DNA of 64,000 nucleotides from Protopterus annectens (lineage: Eukaryota > Chordata > Ceratodontiformes > Protopteridae), in assembly GCF_019279795.1 (NCBI RefSeq), contig NC_056748.1:605231136-605295135 (forward strand). The letters are read 5' to 3'. The position numbers and the translations under genes are program-made. Of the stretch, positions 11,601-21,148 are shown in pieces (positions within the stretch are counted from its first letter, which is position 1; each line of letters starts with the position of its first letter). The notes beneath the pieces are model-generated. The model did not search any database. It was not told the DNA's origin and worked only from the letters and a program-made list of their open reading frames with translations.

Positions 11601-12150
11601 AGCAGCTGGCTTTCAACTTAATTTCTGGCAGGATAAGTCCCCAGTGGGAAAGGCTTCCACACATAATATAGGCATTTAAAAGAAGTTTTGGCATTTTCTT
11701 AAATAGAAATTTTTATTGGTATTTTCCCTTTATGAAACATTTTATTCTGCCCAGTATTGGAAGTTTCATGTTAGAGACTGCTGTTTTTAGTTCTAAGCTA
11801 TTTTTGTGAGAAAATGCATCACTTATGTGTACTGTGTGTGTAACAATTGTGTACACTGTGTGACAGAGTGCCTGCCATGTTCTTTCTGTCAGACTGAGTT
11901 TTTGGAAAGGGGGGTTTCTGACAGTAATTTGGTGTGCTGCTTATACATTACTGTGATCGGGAACTTTGTATGTGAATACAAATGTGCAAGTTTATGATAC
12001 TTTTTGACAACTTGCCTTTCAACGTACTTGCTCCAGCAAAGAGTATCACCTTTGAGACATCCTCCTCAGTTAAGCATAGTTACGTGTCCCATTCCTGGTG
12101 TACCTAGAAAGTAAAAGCATCTTACAAAAGAGCCCTTGCTGGCACTCTGA
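11600..12150. other. no gene recognised
   Basis: AT-rich sequence with a 63-codon cysteine-rich open frame (11806-11997) that matches nothing I recognise. No repeat ends were found. Confidence 0.3.
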
Positions 12151-12640
12151 GCTCAGTCATCTCATCAGTTGATGGTTGGTGAATCTCTAGTGGCCATTAC
12201 TTGTGCTTTAGATCACTCACTCACTTCTCTGACTTCCTCTGGTGTAGTCTGTTCATCAACCATGAGCCAGAAATCAGCCACATCCTCTTCAGCATTGTCA
12301 TGGGAGAACCATTTCTTCTTGGTGAGAGATTCAATCTGGACTGTGTTGCTTGAAGTAGCAGAGGAAAGAGACCTCTATAAGAGGAAGAAATGCCACCTTC
12401 AAGTCGGCCTTCATCCAAACCTGTAAAAAAAGAAAATGGCGTTGGCTGGTTCTTTTATACCCCTGTCGCACTGACGTCAGGGAAGAAGCAACGACAACCG
12501 ACGCCGGACCTAGACTTTGGAATTCGGCCGACCGAGGACCCGCCTGATGGCAGGAAAACCCATCTGTTATGACTGCAGCTGTATTAGCACTCGAACATCT
12601 ACATTTATGGTAGGTACAAAACTGTACTTTGTAGTCTCTT
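12150..12640 (-). mobile_element. DIRS terminal repeat with adjoining gag remnant
   Basis: 12430-12640 matches the DIRS-C terminal repeat at 36436-36631: ATGGCGT(T/C)GGCTG, TTTATACCCCTG, AACCGACGC and finally GAACATCTACATTTATGGTA. On the minus strand 12150-12430 reads acidic sequence such as EEDVADFWLMVDEQTTPEEV, which may be Gag. A gag next to a terminal repeat on that strand would make this the 5' end of a minus-strand copy. Because DIRS ends are inverted repeats, the orientation remains uncertain. Confidence 0.55.
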
Positions 12641-12649
12641 GGGTGTTAA

Positions 12650-13700
12650 TGGTTTAGAAGGGATACAGTTGGCACTGAATGCAAATACTTCATTTCACGG
12701 GGAGTTCCTCCCCACCCTCCAAACACATCTTTGCAGAGTCTTTTCCCAGGTATCAAGAGTCATTACAATGTCTTTCTTGACTTCTGAACAATTCAGGAAT
12801 ACAGGTAAATGTTTAGAAGTCCTTCTTGACCCTGTTACATAAGATTGCCTTTCTGGGTTATCTTATAGACACCTCTCAACAAAATAATTTTTTGACAGAG
12901 GAGAGGAGGGATTTTTATATGGAAACTTTCTTGAGTTTCTCAAATCAGTCTGAGTCTTCAGCCAAAAGGTATCTCAGGATCCTGAGTTGATGGCCTGTAT
13001 GATTCTCATGATTCCTCTCACCAAGTTACATATTCGAAAGAGTCACTGATTTCTATAAAACACGTGGACCTAACATTTGCATCCTGTAGAATTTCAAATT
13101 CCAATTTTTGTTTTGTCAAAAAGGAACTTCAGTGGTGGTGACTGCAAATATAGAAGCAAATCCAAATCTTCTCTTTCTCTGTCTATTTCAAAGCCAATCT
13201 CTTACTACAGAAGCCTCAGATTTCACTTTGTAGGCAATTTATATGGGGTTCAAAGTGCATGTCCTGTGGAACTACTGAGACAAACCAGAGCACATCAATA
13301 TCAGAGATGTTGGCTATCATCAATGCCTTAAAATCTCAACATCATCTATGATTCCCTGGACCTCTTCAAGTGATTACAGACAACCTCACAATGATGTTGT
13401 ACTTTCTGTGCAGGCTAGCTGTGTTGGCTTGGGAGGTAGTTCTTCAGCAACCCTTAACCTTCCAAGCATCTTATATTCTATCCGAGCAAACTTTAATGAC
13501 AGATAACTTGAGCAGGACCAGGACAGACCCTCACAAAGGGAAATTGAACAAGGGGGTCTTCCAGTAACTGACCCAGTTATGGGAAACATCACAAGTGGAT
13601 CTGTTAGCTTCCTGTCAAAACAGACAAGCAAATTCTTCTCCAAGGCTACATGCAAACAAGCATAGAAAACAGCTGTTTTTTTTTCTTTCATGTGGACTGG
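12650..13700 (+). pseudogene. DIRS RT-RNase H relic
   Basis: Around 12975-13045 the sequence gives LMACMILMIPLTKLHIRK, matching LGSMAATIMLVPLARLHMRI of DIRS-A. Around 13275-13400 follow HINIREMLAIINALKS and VITDNLTMMLYF, the RNase H motifs with the second and third catalytic acids (E in IREM, D in ITDN). 13490-13560 reads SEQTLMTDNLSRTRTDPH, the equivalent of ADxLSR. Several stops remain. About 300 bp further on, GGCACC...TGTAGCAGGTATTAA (13950-14000) is a trace of the recombinase start. Confidence 0.65.
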
Positions 13701-14049
13701 AGTGTTCCTTTATACTTTTCCACTGATATCCAGGATAACTCTGACAATTTAGTAGCACTCCCATCATTGTAGTGACCACCTTTAGTCCTAGGCAACAATG
13801 TTTCTCCCTTCTTATGGAACTGGCCAAGAAAAATTACCACGAGCTTCCTTACAAGGTGGACCTAATTACAAAAGACAGGAGAGTTTGATACACCACAATC
13901 TCAAACATCTTGAACTAATTGCCTGGATGATTCAATTCTGATTCCTTTTAGGCACCTCCTTCCTATGGATATGTAGCAGGTATTAATTCAGGCAAGAAAT
14001 CCTGCTGCTAGGAAATCATTTACTGGCAAATTAAAAGTATTTTGAAGTT

Positions 14050-14680
14050 GGTGCTTAACCAATAACCATAGTCCCTTCAGTGATTATGCACCACTGGTGC
14101 CTAAATATTTGTGTGTTACTATTACTATCTTTTGGCCTCTGTTGTTCCTCTGTCAGGGTACATATTTGGCCATTTTAACATGTCTTCCCATGGATACTCC
14201 ACTTTCTTCACTTTCTTATTTATTTTTATTGAAATTGTTTCAGAGGGGAGTTTTGCACCATGAGATCTCCTCGTAAACAGGATGCTCCTTCTTGAGATGT
14301 GCCTGAAAAGTTAACCATGTCTCCATTTGAACCTGCTCATCAAGCAGACTTAACGATGTCCTTACTGAAATCCCTGTTGCAGTATGCCTGACATATGGGG
14401 TTGTCACCACTGACATCTGGCTGGGGTAGCAAAGCTGTAACTTCCCAAAGTCATACATCCAAAACATTGCCCGAGTTTGTATTCATTGGGGTATAGAGAT
14501 GGACATATGAATGTGGATACTCAGATTTATTTAGATTTAGCTTTATCTCAACACCAGCCCAAGTGCAGGTTGTGCATCTCTCAAACTGATCACTGTTTGG
14601 CCATTGATACCTTTGCTTTGATCATTTATCCAGATAATTGCCTCATTGGACTTCCTTTCTTTTTACTTACAGTATTTTTT
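14050..14680. other. no gene recognised
   Basis: Between two DIRS relics. The short open frames on both strands (75 and 99 codons) show no motif I recognise. It may be eroded DIRS sequence. Confidence 0.3.
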
Positions 14681-14689
14681 GAAAAATCT

Positions 14690-15340
14690 CTCCTCTGGTC
14701 AGCAAAGAAGATGCTAGGAACTTTGAGGTTCTTGGTAGCCGTTGTCCCTGTACTCCCCTTGCCAGACTTCACATGAGGAAAATCCAGTGGTACCCGAAAT
14801 CTGTGTAGTCGCAGCATTGTCATCCCTTGGACACCCTTTTTCCTCTCCACATTTGTCTCAAAAAGGAGCTACTTTGGTGGAAGAAAAAGGAACAGGTCAT
14901 CCTCAACATAGGACTGCCATTCACACCACCTCTTCGTCTTTAGCAGGTTCACACAGGTGCCTTGGGTGAGGCATAGGGGGCATAAACGTGATCACACTAA
15001 GTGCAGGGGAAATGATAATCTCAGTTCCACAAGGAGCGTATCCATTTGAAGGAAATTAGGGCTCTTCTGCAAGTTCTTCAGACCTTCACCCACCTTTGGA
15101 AATCTAGGCCACTCCTAGTATACACAGACAACACCACAATCATGTGGTACATAAACAAAATGTTAGGCACCAGGTCTTACGAAATGTGCAAGTTAGTAGA
15201 AGAGGCATGAACTTTACCACCTAGCTGAACATCACACTCACAGCCACACACATCCCTTCTCAGGACAATGTGCTATTAGACTCCTTAAGCCATTCCCTGG
15301 AGGACCCCCACAAATGGACATTAAACAGAGATGTTTTCCA
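14690..15340 (+). pseudogene. second DIRS RT-RNase H relic
   Basis: 14730-14800 encodes VAVVPVLPLARLHMRKIQWY across a frameshift, matching the RT connection region of other DIRS copies. 15050-15190 encodes LKEIRALLQVLQTF and YTDNTTIMWYINK, the RNase H E- and D-containing motifs, with a well-preserved TDN. The region ends with KW-TLNRDVFQ near 15320. This is a separate copy from the relic at 12650-13700, because both contain the same domain. Confidence 0.65.
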
Positions 15341-15889
15341 GATGATCATTCTTTAATGGAGCATTGCTGAGATAGACCTGTTTGTGTCACCAACCAACCA
15401 TCAGCTTCCTCAGTTCTGCGCTAGGGACCCTTGCCCCAAAGCTTGGAAGACTGATACCTTTTCCTTCCAGTAGACATTAAACTTCCTGCATGTATTTCCT
15501 CCCGTGCCTCTCCTTCCAAAAGTTCTTCTCAAGGTACAAAAGTAATCACCTAAATTCCTTGTACTGGCAGCCTTTTGGCTGAGGCAGCATTTGTTTCCCC
15601 CTGCTATTTCATATGATAAAGGGAAATTACAGAAAAATACCTCTTCTAAACATAACTCAATAAAAAGGATTTTTCCTCTACCCAAATCATCTCTCTCTCT
15701 CTCATCTTGACTCAATGTATGATAGGATTTTAATTCCTCAAAAACACCTGTTCTCTGAAGAGGTTATTGTAGTCCTGTAAGAAACCAGGAGAGCCACTGC
15801 TAGAAAATCTTAAACAGCAAAATGGAAAAGGTTTTCCTACTAGTGTGGCAGTCATAGTCAGACCCCATTCTTATCACAAGTTCTTGCTG

Positions 15890-16860
15890 TACTGCAATAT
15901 CTCTGTGAACTTTGTCAATCAGGTTTGACATACTCTTCTATAAAAGCTCACTTGTAAGCTATCAACGCATGCCTCCCTCTTAGCACTCCACTTACGACTA
16001 GAGAAGAGGTCAAGCTTTTCCTTTGGGGAGTCCTGCATCTTAACTCACCTCATGCTTTTTCCTCAGGGGAGTCCTGTGTCTTAACTCACCTCAAGCTTTT
16101 CCTCTTGGGAGTTCTGAATCTTAACTCACCTCAAGCTTTTCCTCTTGGGAGTCCTGCATCTTAACTCACCAAGGAAACCCATCTCTCCTTCTTAGGATCT
16201 TAAATTTGTGCTGGAAAAACTTACACTGCCTCCTTTTGAACAAACACTTTCTGCTTCACTAAAATTCTGTACTTGGAAAACTATCCTTCTGTTGGCTGTC
16301 ACCTCTGCTAGGAGAGTTTGAGTTACAAGCTGTCATGGGCATTACCCCTTTTCTTATTTTTCAGAAGGACAGGGTGAATCTCAGGACGAGTCCATCCTTT
16401 ATGTCTAACGTAGTGAATGAGTTGTCCCTTAATCAGGCTATTCACCTACCCACTTTCTTTCCGAATCCAAAAAAACAGGGGAGAAAGGATCTTACATTCT
16501 CAGGACATCTGCAGGCAACTTAGATTTTATCTGGATAAACGTCCTTCATAAAGACTAACAAGCTATGTGTATAATTTGAGCCCTAAGCTCTGCCAGATGA
16601 TCTCCAAACAAACTATTGCAACTTGGATTTCTAAGGCTGTTTGCAGTGTGGTAAGACCTTGCCTTCCTGCCTGAAAGCACATTCCACAAGGGCAGTGGCT
16701 TCCTCAGGGGATTTTCACAAAGGCGTAGACTCCAGGTCTTATCTTGGAAGCTTATACTTGGTCCTCTGTACATGCCTTTATGAAACACTACAAAATTGAT
16801 GCTTTATCCATATCCAGGATAGTGTCTGCTAGGTCAGTCCTGTCTGGACTGCTGGACAGC
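15890..16860 (+). pseudogene. DIRS tyrosine recombinase relic with internal minisatellite
   Basis: After a degraded N-terminal part, 16195-16330 reads FVLEKLTLPPFEQT and LLAVTSARRV; the R of SARRV is the first catalytic arginine position. 16335-16523 continues with MGITPFLIFQKDRVNLRT and NELSLNQAIHLPTFFPNPKK. 16540-16860 carries the decayed C-terminal half. Stops in several frames and a 4-unit minisatellite (16011-16170) in the VKLFLKGVLHIRPP segment disrupt it. An ICR follows at 16930-17050. Confidence 0.65.
16011..16170 (+). repeat. 40-bp minisatellite inside recombinase relic
   Basis: Four units begin at 16011, 16051, 16092 and 16132. Each runs CAAGCTTTTCCTC...GGGAGT, then CTGCATC, then TTAACTCACCT. 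The unit comes from the recombinase segment encoding VKLFLKGVLHIRPP, seen once in the equivalent place of DIRS-D (about 51760-51800). It is therefore a local expansion of coding sequence after insertion. Confidence 0.8.
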
Positions 16861-16929
16861 TCTTGTACTCAGTAGCCAACCCTCTCTTCCTTCCTCCTTT
16901 AGCTCTGGGAATCACCCATCTATCAGGAA

Positions 16930-17395
16930 TACTGCAACATTGATTTCAATCAGGACATAGTACAGTTGTGTAAGAACTTACCATAGCAGTAGATGCCCTA
17001 CTGACCACTGTTGCAGCATTCCATCCCCTCGTTTTGTCCATCACTTAAGCTTTCCTTTTCTTCTTCCACTATGCCTTAATCTGTTTTCTATTACATGGGA
17101 ATGGGGGAGTTTTCTTACCTATTCGAGCTACACCTCTCCTCGTTGATCAGTCTCTCTCTCTCTTCGTAGTCTTCAGGTTGCTGGCTTGGAGGTAGTCTGA
17201 GGATTCACTCCCATATGTCCATCTGTATACCCAATGCATATGAGCTGAGATCACGTGTTGGATGTATGACACTGGGAGGTAAGGTTTTGGCACCTCAGCT
17301 AGACGTCAGCAGTGACAATCCCATAGTTTATCAATGTTGCAACAGTGATCAGTAGGACATCTACTTTTTTGGTAAGTTCTTACACAACTGTACTT
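16930..17395 (+). repeat. DIRS ICR and right terminal repeat
   Basis: 16935-17030 contains AGGAATACTGCAACATTG, then TGTGTAAGAACTTACCATAG, then CACTGTTGCAGCATTCC: complements of the two element ends joined head to tail, which is the DIRS internal complementary region. 17330-17395 ends GTTGCAACAGTG...GACATCTAC and GGTAAGTTCTTACACAACTG, the right terminus. Between them lies non-coding DNA with a GACGTCAGCAGT remnant. Confidence 0.65.
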
Positions 17396-17399
17396 TCAT

Positions 17400-18000
17400 T
17401 GCATAGAAAGCTGGTCATATTGCTCTGACATCTGCAAGAAGAGTATGTAAGTTGCAAACTCTCATGGTTGGTGAACCCATACTGATCTTCTAAAGAGATA
17501 GGGTCACATTAAGAACATCTCTATGGTTCATTCCCAGACTTGTTTCAGAGCTTACTATGAATCAAGCCATCAAATCTCCCAGTGATCTTTCTGGGTCCTC
17601 AGAAGCTGCGCAAAAGGATTCTACATACTCTGGATGTGCATCGGCAGCTCAAGTACTATCTTGATATAATTTAATCCTTTAGAAAAGCAGATCAGCTGTT
17701 TGTTTCTTATGTTGGGATAAATAAAGGACAACCTATGTCAAAACAGGCCATTTACAGCTGGTTGTGCTCAGCTATTACCTATTGTAATTCCCACCATGGT
17801 AAACCAATTCCAAACAGAATAAATGTTTATCCTACTAAAGCCTTGGGCTCTTCAATGGTACAGTGTATTGGAAAGGGGTAGATTCTAGAAGTATTCTAGC
17901 GGCAGCTAGCTACATGATCCTATGTACATACCTTTACAAGAAATTACAAACTAGATTCTTTTTCTAGATCCAGGACAGGCTTGGCTAGGCCCATTCTTTG
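17400..18000 (+). pseudogene. DIRS recombinase relic, further copy
   Basis: It starts abruptly with a decayed TSARRVCKLQ segment (about 17425-17460), then DRVTLRTSLWFIPRLVSEL and NQAIK, then TLDVHRQLKYYL near 17625-17660 and SRKADQLFVSYVGINKGQP near 17685-17735. A remnant of the HSTRA motif occurs near 17830 (YPTKALGSS), so the catalytic His and Arg are lost. It ends with KLQTRFFF and SRSRTG near 17950-17980, followed by an ICR. Confidence 0.6.
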
Positions 18001-18059
18001 GGGGTTCCGGGTTTATTATCTTTCCTCCAACCAGGTTTGATAGACTTTGGAAATCAACC

Positions 18060-18530
18060 CATATAGTCAAAAATGCTGCTGTAGCAATGAGAATGAGGAA
18101 CATTTTACAGTTGTTGAAGTTGTACTTGCCATAACAGTAGATGTTCGAGTTCCTCACTGCTGCAGTAGCCCCACCATTCCTCTACTACTTTGTATAGTTA
18201 GCTATTGGGATGTAAATTAATTTGTTATTATATATATCTTTTAGAGTCTCAGGATGAGTAGTACATTCCTTTAGTGTTTAGCAAGAAAAACCTAAAAAAA
18301 ACTTCACTTTGGCTTTTCATTTCCCTCAGTAAGGCTGACCACTCAGCAGTCAGAGTGAAGGTGATGGAGGGAGCCAGAGCTTTTGGGATCCATCCAGTGT
18401 TTGTGTCCTGGACAACACACGACTCATACAGCCAGAAGGCTACTGCAGCAGGGAGGAATTCAAACATCTACTGTTATGAGAAGACACTACTACTACACAG
18501 CTGCTTATACAGCTGTATTTTATGATTGGT
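18060..18530 (+). repeat. DIRS ICR and terminal repeat
   Basis: 18100-18175 contains TTACAGTTGTTGAAGTTGTA, CTTGCCATAACAGTAGATGT and CACTGCTGCAGTAG, an ICR. 18250-18500 carries CTGCAGCAGGGAGGAATTCA and AACATCTACTGTTATGAGAA, a right end. On the minus strand, 18250-18467 encodes a peptide (TFTLTAEWSALLREMKSQSE) shared with 11470-11585 on the plus strand, so this segment is repeated in inverted orientation 7 kb away. Confidence 0.6.
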
Positions 18531-18689
18531 GCCAAACCAAGAAACAAGACTTTTTGGGGTTCATTCCTACAATTGTGCATTAATTGTGTGAGTTATTATC
18601 CTTTTGCCTTCTTACTCTTATGCTAAGATTTATCTTTAGGCCTTATCTACTTACCTACCCCAGATCCCCCTTTCTGCTCTACCTCAAAT

Positions 18690-19560
18690 GAAAGAGTTTG
18701 AAAGGGGTGATACATATCTGGCCACCTACAAGACAGGTGGTTCCTCCTGTGGATCTTAATTTTGTACTGAAAAATCTACTACCTTTCCTTTTGAACCTGC
18801 TTGTGAGGCTAGTTGGAAGTTCTTGTTGGAAAGTAGGTAAGTCATCCCTATCTAATTTTTCACAATACGGTTACTTTGAAAACATATCCTTCCTTTTAGG
18901 TCTGTGGTCATCTCAAGAGTTTACACTGCACTAGGCTTTTCATCTGCATTTTCTTTCCAGAACCTAAAAATAAGGGAGAAAGAAATTACTCATTCTGAAT
19001 GTCTGCAGGCAACACAGATTCTCTGCTGACAGAACAAAACAGCTTTGGGATTGCTGACCAGCTGTTGAATTCCTGTGTAAGTAAGAAAAGGGACAGTTGA
19101 TATCAAAATAGGCAATTTCTAAATGGTTGCCCTATTCCATTGCTTTGTGTTATTTCCCCGTTCTATTGCTTTGTGTTAGTTTCACCATAACAAGACACTT
19201 CCAAACAAAATCAAAGCCCATTCTGCCAGTGCTTTGGCTACTACTTTGGCATTATGGGAAGAGATGGACTCAAAATATATAAGAGAGCAACTTGGTCATC
19301 TGTATACATCTTTACCAAGCAGTACGGATTGGATTCCTTTTCAGTGATCCGTGCAAGCTTTGCTAGAGATATTCTCCATGGCCTGTTGGACTTATGATCC
19401 TTTTCTCTCCTCCCTTGCTTTTTAAACACAAGTATCCATCCTATGCATCTTAGGCTACTGCAACAGTTATATAATGATGAACCATAGTACAGCTGTATAA
19501 GTAAACTTACCATAGTAGTAGATGTTTGAATAAATCACTGTTGCAGTAGATGCACACTCC
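18690..19560 (+). pseudogene. third DIRS recombinase relic and ICR
   Basis: 18695-18800 reads KGVIHIWPPTRQVVPPVDLN and FVLKNLLPFLL, matching KGVLHIRPPRRPIPPPWGLN of DIRS-D. 18940-19030 carries FSSAFSFQNLKIREKEI- and the remnants of VHRQ. 19205-19400 is a decayed C-terminus. 19450-19560 is an ICR (GGCTACTGCAACAGTTATA, CTTACCATAGTAGTAGATGT, CACTGTTGCAGTAG). Three successive recombinase-ICR units (15.9-17.4, 17.4-18.5, 18.7-19.6 kb) point to repeated insertion into one another or to unequal recombination. Confidence 0.55.
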
Positions 19561-20110
19561 TTCCATTGCATTTTGCTTTTTTTGCGAGGGTGTGGATGTA
19601 TGTGCTTCTTTTGTATAGGTTCCTAGGTAAGCACTAGGATAATTGCCCTTGTTGACCATTTTAAGTAATAGATTGGCCTTGCCCATCCCATGGTAAATAA
19701 TTATATATTAACCCCAATGAGAATAACTGGGATCATACCATAGATAATATGAGGGGGCCCATGTGTGGGATAAATCATTTAGGAGCTGCTTCTGTCCATT
19801 AGTAGTACAGGTGGCATTCCTGGGGTAGATTTTCTGTTTCACATCTATATATCCAGGTTGACCTTGAACTGGGACAGGGATGAGCTGTGTTTTGTGTGTA
19901 CGGGGAGTCTGTTCCAAAACAGTGGAATCTTCTGTGAGATAAACCTGTCCTTCTAAAATGTTCTGTTGATAAAGAAGAGGTTTAGATCTTTGGAAAGAGT
20001 AACTCTGATGACATTTGACTTGCTGGTGTGCAGTAAATCCATCAGTTATTGATCAGAGGATGCTTTGTATGCCAGACACATGAAACCTTTTAGCAGTCTG
20101 TAGTATAATG
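19560..20110. other. unrecognised, possibly LINE-tail-like
   Basis: A 69-codon minus-strand frame (19708-19917) and TTCCTAGGTAAGCACTAGG near 19620 resemble 3' regions of CR1-type LINEs, but I cannot support an assignment. The segment ends at the palindromic PLE-like element, where AATGAGTAAAGT (20107-20118) is repeated on the far side at 37926-37937. Confidence 0.3.
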
Positions 20111-20130
20111 AGTAAAGTTGAAAAAGAAGT

Positions 20131-20596
20131 TGACACTGACACTAGGACTCCAACACGTAGAACACAAATTTATTGTAGTACAAAAGACAACGGATACAAA
20201 GTGGTTAAGCGCTTTTCGTCTCTAAAATAGCAGACTTCTTCAGACCATCAGCAATAGCCACAATCTCAATTTAAATATATACCACATGATTGTTTAAAAT
20301 TTCATTAACCAATGGTATTTGATTTGTCATTAAGTGACATCAGCAAACGGACATAAACACATAAAATAAGTTAAATAATGTAAGAATTAAAATAAAAATG
20401 CGTTTATACATTCATCAGTGAATCAATTAATAAATAGATGTATATATACTATATATATAAGTAACAAATACACTAAGTGGTTGTCATCTCACTAAAAATG
20501 ATTTCTCCTACTTCGTTTTTAAAAAATGATACTAACCAATGTGAATAAATTTGTATGTGTGTGTAAGTTGTATATCACTGTCATAGCTAACATTAG
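20131..20596 (-). mobile_element. palindromic PLE-like element, left arm
   Basis: This segment is the reverse complement of the right arm at about 36690-37885: TTGACACTGACACTAGGACT at the outer end, then the hammerhead-like motif, then TACCATTGG/CCAATGGTA, then GTTGTCATCTC and finally CATAGCTAACATTAG. The arm is interrupted at 20597 by DIRS-A and resumes at 32823 with TTCTTGAAGAAGGTGAATAG, which matches CTATTCACCTTCTTCGAGAA at 36661-36681. The unit was therefore one long palindrome before later insertions. The inverted hammerhead-bearing ends suggest a PLE pseudo-LTR pair. Confidence 0.7.
20202..20247 (-). ncRNA. hammerhead-ribozyme-like motif, left arm
   Basis: On the minus strand: TGGT, CTGAAGA, A, GTCT, ten-base loop, AGAC, GAAA, AGCGCTT, A, ACCA. 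TGGT/ACCA would form stem I, GTCT/AGAC stem II, and the perfect palindrome AAGCGCTT a minimal stem III or an intermolecular dimer stem. The conserved CUGANGA and GAAA boxes are both present, with UUA at the expected cleavage position. One extra A follows CUGAAGA, which departs from the canonical core. Activity is unproven. Confidence 0.55.
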
Positions 20597-20748
20597 ATGT
20601 TATGTGATCCTATGTCGCCTACATTCTTTACTCACGGGTTCAGAGCCGAGAATCGGCTCCGACTCAGCCAACTATTTCTCTAGCACAAAGTCTCTAATTG
20701 GCTGGGCTAACCCAGTATCCCAAGATGCACCTTGCCCTAGCCCCAGAT
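20597..20748 (+). repeat. DIRS-A left inverted terminal repeat
   Basis: It begins ATGTTATGTGATCC and runs to about AGATCTCG. Relative to the right copy it has 13 extra bases inside GGGTTCAGAGCCGAGAATCG. DIRS terminal repeats carry the promoter, and the gag start follows about 400 bp downstream at 21149. Confidence 0.75.
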
Positions 20749-21148
20749 CTCGTTTGCCGCTCATAGAGTTAGGACGTGTCTTGCTTGGCTGTGGCTAAGT
20801 ACCCTTTTCAAATACTTTTTCTAAGTAGTTTAGCAGTCTGTTGTCTTGTAAAAGCTATTTTAATAGCTAGTCTTCTATTTTGGCAAGTTTCTTGTGAGCG
20901 TTTGTGAGTACTGTGTTTTTTTTGTGGTATCCCTCTGTTTTGCGGGCTAGGCCCATTTAAGTTAGAGGACCTAGTCCTCTCCAGTGTTGTTCCCTTGTAA
21001 AATTGTGCTGGTTTTTGCTTTGTCAGTGGTTAGTTTCCCTCCAAAGAAACGTTTAAATTAGAGTTTCCTTGGCCGTTAGTGTTATTTGGTTTTCCCGCCT
21101 TCCTCTTGTGTTTGTCTCTGTCGGTTGAGAGTTGTGCGGTTGTTTACC

